NCBI RefSeq assembly: GCF_007754425.1
Contig: NZ_CP037452.1
Span: 868,001 to 932,000, forward strand
DNA from: Gimesia fumaroli
GTDB lineage: Bacteria; Planctomycetota; Planctomycetia; Planctomycetales; Planctomycetaceae
DNA length: 64,000 nt
Direction of reading: 5' to 3'
The notes under the pieces were generated by a model that ran no database searches, was not told where the DNA came from, and saw only the letters and a list, made by a program, of their open reading frames with translations. The translations under genes and the position numbers were made by a program. Shown piece after piece: positions 36,422 through 44,464 of the stretch. Every line of letters begins with the position of its first letter. Position 1 is the stretch's first letter.

Positions 36422-37423
36422 TTATTCTTCGCTGATTTTGATGATGGTGCGTTCCTGGTGCGTGCGGTTCAGGAGACTTTCGACGGTCTCCTTGACCTGT
36501 TCCAAGGTGATGGCTTTCGCACGGGATTCGAGATCGGGCAGTTTCCAGTCGGTGGCCAGTTTCTGCCAGAGAGCCGTTCGGCGTTCGATGGGATACCAGG
36601 CGGAGTCAATTCCATCGAGGGTGACGCCCCGCAGAATGAAGGGAAAGACGGTCAGGTCCAGCTGGGCGCCTCCCGCATTGCCACAGGCGGCAACACAGCC
36701 GTGGGGTTGAATCGAACGAATGACATGGCTGAGCAGGAAGCCGCCGACGGTATCGATGGCGGCGGGCCAATGTCCTTTGAGCAGTGGTTTGTCGGAACTG
36801 AGATCGATCTCCAGTCGGTCGATGACTTTCGTGGCGCCGAGTTCAAGCAGTCGCTGGTGCAGTGCATGCTTTCCTGAGACCGCGGTCACCTGATAGCCGA
36901 GTTGATTGAGTAACGAGACACAGAAGGAACCGACGCCCCCGGAAGCACCGGTGACGAGAATATTGCCTGCGTCAGGGGTGATATGATGATGAATGATACT
37001 GTCGACGCACATTGCCGCGGTCAGGCCGGCGGTGCCGAGGATCATGGATTCTTTGAGCGTGAGTCCTTCCGGCAGAGGGACAATCCACTCGGGTTCTACA
37101 CGAATGAATTCGGCCCAGCCTCCCCAGCGTTCGACGCCGAGTTCATAGCTGGTGACGACGACCGGATCGCCAACCTGGAACTGATCGGAGTCGGATTCCA
37201 CGACATAACCGGCAGCGTCGATGCCGGGAACGTGGGGGAATTTACGCACGACGCCCGGATGTCCGCTGGCCGCTAATGCATCTTTATAATTGACCGAAGA
37301 ATAGACCACGCGGACCGTGATTGCGCCGGGAGGCAGGTTATTATAGGGAGCAGAAACAAGGCCGGCAGAAATTTTCTTTTGTTCGTTTTTATTAACTTGA
37401 TAGCAACGAAAGGAATCTGTCAT
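36422..37423 (-). CDS. YhdH/YhfP-type quinone oxidoreductase (AcuI-like)
   Basis: A zinc-independent medium-chain reductase of 333 residues. SSVNYKDALAASG (about 41-53), HVPGIDAAGYVVES and the nucleotide-binding ILVTGASGGVGSFCVSLLNQLG (from about 154) are characteristic; the family includes acryloyl-CoA reductase AcuI. It is the last gene of a minus-strand set with the AlkA-like and pyrF genes, 42 bases from its neighbour. The substrate here is unproven. Confidence 0.88.
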   Translation of the reverse strand: MTDSFRCYQVNKNEQKKISAGLVSAPYNNLPPGAITVRVVYSSVNYKDALAASGHPGVVRKFPHVPGIDAAGYVVESDSDQFQVGDPVVVTSYELGVERWGGWAEFIRVEPEWIVPLPEGLTLKESMILGTAGLTAAMCVDSIIHHHITPDAGNILVTGASGGVGSFCVSLLNQLGYQVTAVSGKHALHQRLLELGATKVIDRLEIDLSSDKPLLKGHWPAAIDTVGGFLLSHVIRSIQPHGCVAACGNAGGAQLDLTVFPFILRGVTLDGIDSAWYPIERRTALWQKLATDWKLPDLESRAKAITLEQVKETVESLLNRTHQERTIIKISEE

Positions 37424-37464
37424 GATGTATCCGGTTTTCGTAGAGAATAAAAGTGAGTTCGAGT

Positions 37465-38100
37465 TTACCAGGGGCCGTCGGGGGTTTCCATTTCGAGGGT
37501 CCGCCAGCAGTACCAGCTGGCGACGGTACGATAGGGTTGCCAGCGCTCTGCGATTTCGATGCAGGTCTGTTTGTCGGGGCGGGATTTCAGTTGGTAGATC
37601 TGCTGAATGCCGTTCTGGATTCCCAGATCATCGTGGGGGAAGACATCGGGACGACAGAGGCCGAACATCAGAAACATTTGCGCGGTCCACTGGCCAATGC
37701 CTTTGACCTGAATCAATTCTGTCGTGACTTCTTCATCGGTCATGTGGTGCATTTTGTGCAGGCGGACATTGTTCTCCAGAACCATCTCCGCCAGGTGATG
37801 TACGTAATTAGCTTTCTGTGTAGAGAGACCCACCGCGCGAAGTTGTTTGTGCGAGAGTCGCATGATTTTTTCTGCCGTGGGTTGGCCTTTTCCTGTGAGT
37901 GCGTGCAGACGCTTGTAAATCGTGCGGGCTGCTGAGGTAGAAATCTGTTGTGAGACAATCGAACGCAGCAAAAGGGCAAAGCGATATCGGTATGGTTTGA
38001 GCGGGCAGGGACCGACGGTATCGATGACGGTTTTCAGACGCGGATCTGCTTTTCTCAGATGCAGTGACGCTTTGCGGAATGTGGCTGCGTGGTCATTCAT
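37465..38100 (-). CDS. DNA-3-methyladenine glycosylase, AlkA-like (HhH-GPD)
   Basis: The 211-residue protein has a helix-hairpin-helix [18 protein letters not shown] (about 128-145) followed by [13 protein letters not shown], where the second aspartate of DDLG corresponds to the catalytic Asp of AlkA. It lacks the N-terminal TBP-like domain of E. coli AlkA, matching the short bacterial and yeast MAG forms. It removes alkylated purines from DNA. Its ATG overlaps the pyrF stop by four bases, so the two are translationally coupled. Confidence 0.87.
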   Translation of the reverse strand: MNDHAATFRKASLHLRKADPRLKTVIDTVGPCPLKPYRYRFALLLRSIVSQQISTSAARTIYKRLHALTGKGQPTAEKIMRLSHKQLRAVGLSTQKANYVHHLAEMVLENNVRLHKMHHMTDEEVTTELIQVKGIGQWTAQMFLMFGLCRPDVFPHDDLGIQNGIQQIYQLKSRPDKQTCIEIAERWQPYRTVASWYCWRTLEMETPDGPW

Positions 38101-39038
38101 TGTAAATTACCCGCGGGGGTGTGCGTGGCTAAATCGGCAATCATATCATGTGTGGCGGCTTCGATCGCCTGTTCCCATTCTTCGGGTGCGAATTTTTCAG
38201 AATACGGGGCTTTGCGGATGGCGAAGTTAATGCCGCGCGAACTGTTGATGATGGCGCCGAGGCCTTGCTCATCGAAGGCGCCGGCGACATCGCCGGCACC
38301 TGCGCCCTGGCTGCCATATCCGGGGACGAGCAGAGGTGTGTGTGGCATGAGTGCACGCAGCTGGTTGAGTTCTTCGGGATAGGTGGCACCGACAACAGCG
38401 CCAATGGAACCATAGTGACCCGCGCCCTTGGTTTTCAGTGCGAGTTCTTCGACGGCGGCGGCCACACATTCGTAGAGGTTGGTGCCGTCGGTTTTGCGAT
38501 CCTGAAATGTACCTGCGCCGGGGTTGCTGGTGCGGACGAGAACATAGATGCCCGCACCCCGTTCGACGGCGACATTCACAAAAGGCTCCAGCGTGTCGCT
38601 GCCCAGATACGGGTTCACGGTCAGGCAGTCGGCGGCCCAGAGAGCACTGTCGGGATTTTCGCCGGCGAGGTAGCCGCGGGCGTACGCTTCGGCTGTGGAG
38701 CCGATGTCTCCCCGCTTGGCATCACAGATGACAACGAGGCCGGCATCGCGTGCTTTTTTGATGACGCGTTGCAGAGCGGCACAACCGGCGGGCCCCCATT
38801 CTTCAAAGAAGGCGGCCTGCGGTTTGACGGCGGGCACGAGGGGGGCGACGACGTCGATGATGCGGAAACAGAATTCTTCAAAGGCGGCAGCGACGATGTC
38901 GGCTTTACTGGAATGCGTTGCTTCCGCAGCCGAGACAATTTCTGCGGGAAGCCAGTCAAAGCGGGGATCAAGGCCGACCAGGGCGGGTGTTTTCTTATTC
39001 TGAATGGCGGCATGTAAACGATCGGCAAAATTGTGCAT
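38097..39038 (-). CDS. pyrF: Orotidine-5'-phosphate decarboxylase, type 2
   Basis: ATG 39038 (MHNFADRL) fits the usual start; a longer frame adds 34 unconserved residues. [12 protein letters not shown] (20-31) and the active-site [19 protein letters not shown] (104-122, with Asp106, Lys108 and Asp111) define the subfamily 2 OMP decarboxylases, which make UMP in pyrimidine synthesis. SRGINFA near the C-terminus is the phosphate-binding end. 313 residues is normal for type 2. It leads a minus-strand gene set in which it overlaps the AlkA-like gene. Confidence 0.93.
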   Translation of the reverse strand: MHNFADRLHAAIQNKKTPALVGLDPRFDWLPAEIVSAAEATHSSKADIVAAAFEEFCFRIIDVVAPLVPAVKPQAAFFEEWGPAGCAALQRVIKKARDAGLVVICDAKRGDIGSTAEAYARGYLAGENPDSALWAADCLTVNPYLGSDTLEPFVNVAVERGAGIYVLVRTSNPGAGTFQDRKTDGTNLYECVAAAVEELALKTKGAGHYGSIGAVVGATYPEELNQLRALMPHTPLLVPGYGSQGAGAGDVAGAFDEQGLGAIINSSRGINFAIRKAPYSEKFAPEEWEQAIEAATHDMIADLATHTPAGNLQ

Positions 39039-39315
39039 CGGGTAACTGCTTTCAGTATTATGAGTTAAGCATGATTCTTCTTGATGGAACAGCGGGTTTC
39101 TTTCATGAATCATACAAAGTTGAGCCGACAATGGAATCATACCGGTTTTTGAATTGTGGATGTGTATGAGGGTTTTCCCTTGGACATGTTTGAAAAACGG
39201 GTGTTTTCAAATGTATAGGCGGGGCGAATTCTCGTTGACAAAAAACGGATTGTCTGCGATGCTCGCCGCGCCAAGTGGTTCGCTTCTCTTTGGATTCATG
39301 GAAGAGTCATCAAAA

Positions 39316-40242
39316 ATGGTGGAAAAAACGCTGGATATAGTCAGCCCGTATCACTTTAGTGAACAGCGCGCCGCATATGACGCGGGGATTGCCCGGATGC
39401 GTCATTCACTGTATATGGACTATCCAAAGCATGTGCATCTGGAAACGCAGGCTCGGTGTAATGCGAGCTGTAATTTCTGTCCGTATCCGAATCTCAATCG
39501 CAAGCACACCAAAATGAGCGATGAGCTGATTGATAAGATTCTGAATGAACTGACCGAGATCCCCCGCGAGATGAATTTGCAAATTTCGCCGTTTAAGGTG
39601 AGTGAGCCGTTTCTGGAGGTCCGGTTGTTTGATGTTCTGGAAAAAATAAATACTCTGCTGCCTCAGGCCAAGATTGCACTGACTTCCAATTCGACGCCGA
39701 TTACGGAAGACAAACTCGAAGCTTTGCAGGAGGTCAAGAACATTCAATATCTCTGGATCTCGTTCAACGATCATCGCGAGGAAGAGTACGAACGCGTGAT
39801 GGGATTGCCTTACCAGCGGACGCGACAGCGTCTGGAGATGATTCACGATATGTTTGCCGATGGCGATGTATATTTTCCGGTGGTACTCTCGCGCGTGGGT
39901 GATGGCACCATCGTTGATCGTGAATTTGTAGATTGGGTGGGGATCAACTATCCATTGTTCCAGTCGAATGTATTTCCCCGGATGGAATGGATGGGGCAGG
40001 TCGAGGGACTGAATGTGAACCCGGTTCCCAATATGGGATGTGAACGCTGGTTTGAGCTTTCGATTACCGCGACGGGTGAGGTGGCCCACTGCTGTGCCGA
40101 CGGTCAGGCGGAATTCCCGATTGGCAATGTGAACGACCAACATGTGCTGGAAGTCTATAATTCACCCGAGTATCGCAAGCTCCGCGAAGCAACGGTTTCT
40201 CGTTTGAGTGTGGAGCCCTGTAATCGTTGTACTTTCATGTGA
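39316..40242 (+). CDS. Radical SAM protein with SPASM-like C-terminus
   Basis: The start is chosen at ATG 39316 (GGAAGAG nine bases upstream); ATG 39298 is a close alternative. The [4Fe-4S]/SAM motif C-x3-C-x2-C is RCNASCNFC with Cys48, Cys52 and Cys55. The C-terminal part has GCERWFELSITATGEVAHCC and ends PCNRCTF, cysteines expected for an auxiliary cluster as in SPASM domains. Such enzymes modify peptides or other substrates by radical chemistry; none of the neighbours encodes an obvious precursor peptide. The long 5' region 39039-39315 includes TTGACA at 39235. Confidence 0.82.
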   Translation: MVEKTLDIVSPYHFSEQRAAYDAGIARMRHSLYMDYPKHVHLETQARCNASCNFCPYPNLNRKHTKMSDELIDKILNELTEIPREMNLQISPFKVSEPFLEVRLFDVLEKINTLLPQAKIALTSNSTPITEDKLEALQEVKNIQYLWISFNDHREEEYERVMGLPYQRTRQRLEMIHDMFADGDVYFPVVLSRVGDGTIVDREFVDWVGINYPLFQSNVFPRMEWMGQVEGLNVNPVPNMGCERWFELSITATGEVAHCCADGQAEFPIGNVNDQHVLEVYNSPEYRKLREATVSRLSVEPCNRCTFM

Positions 40243-40254
40243 TGCCATTTAGTG

Positions 40255-40377
40255 GTAGGGGCGAACCCATGTGTTCGTCCGCAGGGGCAACGTGTGTATG
40301 TTTTAACTGGTCCCATCGGCAAGATAATACAAAATTGTGTCCCGCCAGACGGGCAGACACACGGGTACTGCCCCTAC
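40255..40377 (+). repeat. Dispersed intergenic repeat, copy 4
   Basis: A 123-bp copy with GTAGGGGCGAACCCATGTG at the left and GGGCAGACACACGGG to GCCCCTAC at the right. TGGTCCCATCGG is kept. It starts 13 bases after the radical SAM stop and lies between convergent genes. Confidence 0.8.
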
Positions 40378-40431
40378 GACTCAGTGACCGGATTACGTGA
40401 TCTTAGTCCTATGATATTCCGGATGCTTTTC

Positions 40432-40473
40432 CTGCTCACTGCGTTCGGACCGAATTACATTCGGTCCCACCCA
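40432..40473 (+). repeat. Dispersed hairpin repeat GACCGAA/TTCGGTC, copy 2
   Basis: The hairpin arms lie at 40448-40454 and 40460-40466, with CTCACTGCGTTCG before and CCACCCA after, as in the copy at 32275. Confidence 0.6.
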
Positions 40474-40500
40474 ATGTCGGGGAATAGTCAAGTGAAAATT

Positions 40501-41250
40501 TTATGGTAAAGGTTGTTTGAGATAGGGTTTCAGATCGGGGACCTGGGTGGGGATTTCTTCCGCGACGAGGCGGGCGATTTCCTGGGCGCCTTTTCTTGAG
40601 AAGTGGGTGCGGTCGGATTTGCTGGGGCTGAAGTCGTTGCTGCCGACGTCTCCCAGCTGGTTGAAGAGAGTCACGCTTTTCTGGTGCAGGTCGATGACGG
40701 GCACGTTTTTTTCGCGGCCCACTTTCAGCATGGCTTCCGCATAGGGGCGGAGAATGGTCATGATTTTTCCATCGCTAAATCTGCGACGCGTCATGGGTGT
40801 GACCAGCACTGGTTTGATGTTGGCGGCGCGGGCTTCGTCAATGTATTGACGCAGATAGTCCTGATAGGTTGTCTTGGGGTCGGTCTCACGGTCTCCTTTG
40901 CCGGGGCAGTCGTTGTGGCCAAATTGAATAAATAGATAATCGGCCTTTTCTGCAACCGCTTTTTTCCAGCGACCTTCTTTGATGAAGCTTTTCGAGCTGC
41001 GACCGGAGGCGGCACGATTGAGCACAGTCACATCGTCAGTGAAGAACTCGCCAAACACCTGACCCCAGCCAGTGAGATCGGGGCGGTCTTTGGGAGGGTT
41101 ATTATAAGTGGCCATGGTGGAATCGCCGATCATCAGGATGCGAATCTGTGGTTTGGTGGGTTCGGCGGCGGTGCTTTTTAAATTTGCGAACATCAGACTG
41201 AAAAACAGAACTGCAATCGTGAGCAGGATTTGAGGCGGGGCGGGTTTCAT
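40501..41250 (-). CDS. Secreted SGNH hydrolase, rhamnogalacturonan acetylesterase-like
   Basis: A signal peptide (about 1-29) leads to MIGDSTMATY (block I serine), GWGQVFGEFF, NRAASGRSSKSF (block II glycine), FGHNDCPG (block III asparagine) and DRTHFSRKGA (block V Asp-x-x-His). This order and spacing match the rhamnogalacturonan acetylesterase branch of GDSL/SGNH esterases, which remove acetyl groups from pectin. The short 249 residues fit a single catalytic domain. It complements the other secreted carbohydrate hydrolases of the window. Confidence 0.85.
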   Translation of the reverse strand: MKPAPPQILLTIAVLFFSLMFANLKSTAAEPTKPQIRILMIGDSTMATYNNPPKDRPDLTGWGQVFGEFFTDDVTVLNRAASGRSSKSFIKEGRWKKAVAEKADYLFIQFGHNDCPGKGDRETDPKTTYQDYLRQYIDEARAANIKPVLVTPMTRRRFSDGKIMTILRPYAEAMLKVGREKNVPVIDLHQKSVTLFNQLGDVGSNDFSPSKSDRTHFSRKGAQEIARLVAEEIPTQVPDLKPYLKQPLP

Positions 41251-41353
41251 AAGAGGGCTTTCTATGGTGTTAGAAGCGATTATAGAATGAGCTCTATCTG
41301 AAAAAGCTTGTGATTCCCTAGTTTAGGTCGATATGATCTTAGAGAAAAGTCAG

Positions 41354-41381
41354 TTGACACAGTAAAAAAGTTGATTAAAAT
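41354..41381 (+). promoter_or_regulatory. Sigma-70-type promoter for the heme-motif protein gene
   Basis: TTGACA (41354-41359), 16-base spacer, TAAAAT (41376-41381), about 95 bases before the ATG at 41476. Confidence 0.6.
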
Positions 41382-41475
41382 GGATGTTTGTATCCGATAT
41401 TGATTTTGTTTCCTGCCTCACGCAATTGATTGCCGTATTTCATTGAATTGTGTGATTGATTCCCGCCTTTAAAAA

Positions 41476-42846
41476 ATGAATGTCAAACTCATGTATGCGT
41501 TTGAAGAATCCCGATTCGTCTCTCTCTTCAGGAGTCTTACGGCCCGTGGTTTACGGTTGATGGTTTTATGCTTTGTCTGTTGCTGTTTCTCGATGCCGGC
41601 GGCGTTAGCGCAGGTCAGTTTTGAAGAAGCACCGATTAATTATAATCAATCGAAACCAGAGAATCTGATCACGCGTCTGCAGACAAAACTGGATGCAGGC
41701 AAGGTGACGCTGTCTTACGATCGGAAAAAACGAACTGGTTATTTATCTTCGGTGCTGGAGTCGCTGGAGATTCCGGTCTCTTCCCAGGTGCTGGTCTTTT
41801 CCAAGACGAGTTTGCAGGTGAAGCACATCGATCCGCAGTCGCCGCGCGCGTTGTATTTTAATGACGATCTCTATATCGGGTTCGTTCAAGGTGGTTCTGT
41901 GCTGGAAGTTTCTGCCAGTGATGCCAAACTGGGAACCGTATTTTATACGCTGTCTCAGACCGAATCCTCCAAACCTGCTTTTGTACGAAAAACGTTTGAA
42001 TGCACTCAGTGCCATGCCTCGTCGATGACGCAGGGAGTGCCGGGGCATATTATGCGGTCAGTTTATCCGGGTCCGGACGGGATGCCTGTCTTTCGAGAAG
42101 GGACGTATCGGAGCGATCATACCAGTCCCTTCGAGGAGCGCTGGGGCGGCTGGTATGTTTCGGGAACACACGGAAAAATGCGTCACATGGGAAATCTGAT
42201 TTTCCGTAGCGGAGACAGTTCGAATCATCTGAATCGTGATCGCGGGGCGAACGCCGTTGATCTGGAGAAGTGGTTTGATACGGAAGAGTACCTGAGTCCG
42301 CACAGTGATATCGTTTCATTGATGGTTCTGGAGCATCAGACGAAGATGCACAATTTGATTACCCGGGCGCAGTTTGAAGGTCGGATCACGGAGCGGGATG
42401 CGACAGTGATGAATAAGATGCTGGAGCGGAAAGCGACGTTTCAGAGTGACAGTACCAAACGGAGGTTTGCGAGCTCGGCCAATCGTCTGGTGGATTACAT
42501 GCTGTTTGTGGATGAGCTGGCGCTGGAAGACTCGATTCGCGGCGTTTCCCGGTTTCAAACGGAATTTCCCCTGTCAGGTCCACGGGATCAGCAAGGTCGT
42601 TCTTTGCGTGACTTTGATCTGGAGCAACGGTTGTTTAAGTACCCGTGTAGTTTTCTGATTTACTCGGAATCATTTGATGCGCTGCCGCGCCCGATTCTGG
42701 ATTTTGTGTATCAGCGGCTGTGGGATATTTTGACCGGCAAAGAGCAAAGTAAGCAGTATGCCCACTTGAGTGCCGAGGATCGGCGGGCAATTCTGGAGAT
42801 TCTGATCGAAACAAAATCAGGACTGCCGGAATACTGGAAGCTGTAA
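41476..42846 (+). CDS. Secreted protein with a single heme c motif
   Basis: Residues 25-46 form a signal peptide preceded by an unusually long N-terminal stretch; ATG 41491 is an alternative start. One CxxCH heme-binding motif, CTQCH at 176-180, stands in RKTFECTQCHASSMTQGVPG, and GPDGMPVFREGTYRSDH and HLNRDRGANAVDLEKWF follow. The C-terminal 250 residues are helical. A lone covalent heme with a large unknown domain suggests an electron-transfer or sensing role in the periplasm. I know no characterised relative. Confidence 0.6.
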   Translation: MNVKLMYAFEESRFVSLFRSLTARGLRLMVLCFVCCCFSMPAALAQVSFEEAPINYNQSKPENLITRLQTKLDAGKVTLSYDRKKRTGYLSSVLESLEIPVSSQVLVFSKTSLQVKHIDPQSPRALYFNDDLYIGFVQGGSVLEVSASDAKLGTVFYTLSQTESSKPAFVRKTFECTQCHASSMTQGVPGHIMRSVYPGPDGMPVFREGTYRSDHTSPFEERWGGWYVSGTHGKMRHMGNLIFRSGDSSNHLNRDRGANAVDLEKWFDTEEYLSPHSDIVSLMVLEHQTKMHNLITRAQFEGRITERDATVMNKMLERKATFQSDSTKRRFASSANRLVDYMLFVDELALEDSIRGVSRFQTEFPLSGPRDQQGRSLRDFDLEQRLFKYPCSFLIYSESFDALPRPILDFVYQRLWDILTGKEQSKQYAHLSAEDRRAILEILIETKSGLPEYWKL

Positions 42847-43128
42847 AACGGCTCTGATTGTCTGGTTTCCCGCAAGATGGGGGTTTGCGTCAGCGTGACC
42901 GGTTTCCCTTGAAAATCGGACTTATACCCCTACATCTGCTTTGATAATGGTTGTTTCAGTGAATTGGCCCGCATAGAATGACGGGATCACTGAGACTGGC
43001 TTTGAGAGCGCCCGTCTATTGGGCGTTTGTTTTGGGAATCATATAACGATACGGCTCTCAAGCAGTCTTTGCTTTTCTGAACGAATGAAATCAATCACTG
43101 AGCTTAACCATACGAGGAGCTTACGGGA

Positions 43129-43929
43129 ATGTTGCCCCGACGCGAAGTTTTTCCACACGTTATCGAAATTAATTATCAAGCCAGACAGCGTTTGGGGTGT
43201 TGTGTTTACCTCGTATTCAATGATCAGAATGAATGGCTGCTGATTGATATCGGGTACGAAGACACAGTTTCCGAAATCATCGAGATGATCCGTCAGATGG
43301 ATTTTCCACTGGCGAATTGCAAATATCTGATTGCCACGCACGCCGATGTAGACCACATTCAAGGGTTGAGCCGTGCCAAAGAATTATTGCCTGCAGCGCA
43401 AGTCGTAGCGCATCCGAGTGCGGCTCGCCTGCTTGAAGTAGGAGACCGCATCAGTACTTATGCCGAGATCAGTGCACAGGGAATTTCGATTGATATGCCC
43501 GCCTGCCAGGTCGATCTGGAAGTGAATGAAGGGGACGTGATTGATCTGGGGGGAGACATCAAGCTGGAAGTCTGGCATACTCCCGGTCATACCGACGGCC
43601 AACTTGCTTTCCGTTTCGGTGACTTGCTGTTCTCTGGCGATAACATCTACCGTGACGGCTGTGTGGGGCACATTGATGCCCATCATGGGTCGGATATTCC
43701 TGATTTCATCAAGTCTCTGGAGCGAATCCGCGACTGTGATGCCAAATGGCTGCTGCCCAGCCATGGTCCGATTTTTCGGAACAAAAAAGAATTGCTGCAG
43801 GCGACCATTGATCGTTTGGATACGTATCTGCATATGGCAGATTTCGGCACATGCGCCATTGATTGGCCGTTGCAGGATCAGTGGGACGAAGAACTGCTGA
43901 AGGGATTTGACCCCAAAACGGCAGAGTAA
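43129..43929 (+). CDS. MBL-fold metallo-hydrolase
   Basis: The ATG follows GAGGAG. Metal-binding motifs in order are [11 protein letters not shown] (about 65-75), [11 protein letters not shown] (about 148-158), [14 protein letters not shown] and PSHGP (about 218). The first has H-x-D-x-D-H instead of the textbook H-x-H-x-D-H, so one zinc ligand is altered. 266 residues, no signal peptide, one domain. The substrate could be a thioester or phosphodiester; nothing nearby decides it. Confidence 0.85.
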   Translation: MLPRREVFPHVIEINYQARQRLGCCVYLVFNDQNEWLLIDIGYEDTVSEIIEMIRQMDFPLANCKYLIATHADVDHIQGLSRAKELLPAAQVVAHPSAARLLEVGDRISTYAEISAQGISIDMPACQVDLEVNEGDVIDLGGDIKLEVWHTPGHTDGQLAFRFGDLLFSGDNIYRDGCVGHIDAHHGSDIPDFIKSLERIRDCDAKWLLPSHGPIFRNKKELLQATIDRLDTYLHMADFGTCAIDWPLQDQWDEELLKGFDPKTAE

Positions 43930-44464
43930 GCGGCACGATTGTTGTGGTGTTATGTTCATATTTCTGCCGTTTTAGAAGAGTATTTTCTCTTTCGTGTGCT
44001 GAACAGGCAGGCTGAAGCGGGGGGAGAGTGCCGTTTTTTTCTGTTTTTTGCAGGGAAGCGGGGTCTCTAACAGGGAATTCCTGCTGCTATAATCCGCAAA
44101 ATTGATATCATTATCAGAATCTTTATCACAAATACAAATGTTGTTTGTGTTGCGACAAGTTCAACCCGATACGACGACGAAAAATACCGATGCGGGGCGA
44201 TCGTAAGAAGTGATATCAGAACGGAATCAGCAGAGAGCTTTTCCGTTTTTTTGTACATTCGAGATTGATTCAGATTGTGAAAGAGTGACAATTCAGGAAA
44301 TCTGATTTGAGAAAGCGCGGGAATTCTCCCGGATTCTGCTCAAGTTGGATGTACTTGGTCTGCATTTCTGAATCACACAATTTTCAATTTGAATTTCACC
44401 TTCGTTGTGGCAGGGCTGAGATTCATTGATTTGATAAAGCCTCTTGGGGCAATTGGAATAGTTA
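43930..44464. other. 535-base intergenic region without a gene
   Basis: The region is AT-rich. CACAAA and TTTGTG near 44130-44152 form a weak inverted repeat around the same spot as TGATATCATTATCA (44103-44116). It probably contains the promoter of the RND transporter gene, but no convincing -35/-10 pair stands out. Confidence 0.5.

Noticed and set aside
38148-39017. 289-codon plus-strand frame opposite pyrF
   Set aside because: Antisense shadow of a well-conserved decarboxylase.
44103-44116. TGATATCATTATCA as a Fur-type box before the RND transporter gene
   Set aside because: It lacks one central base of the 7-1-7 Fur pattern and no promoter was found around it.
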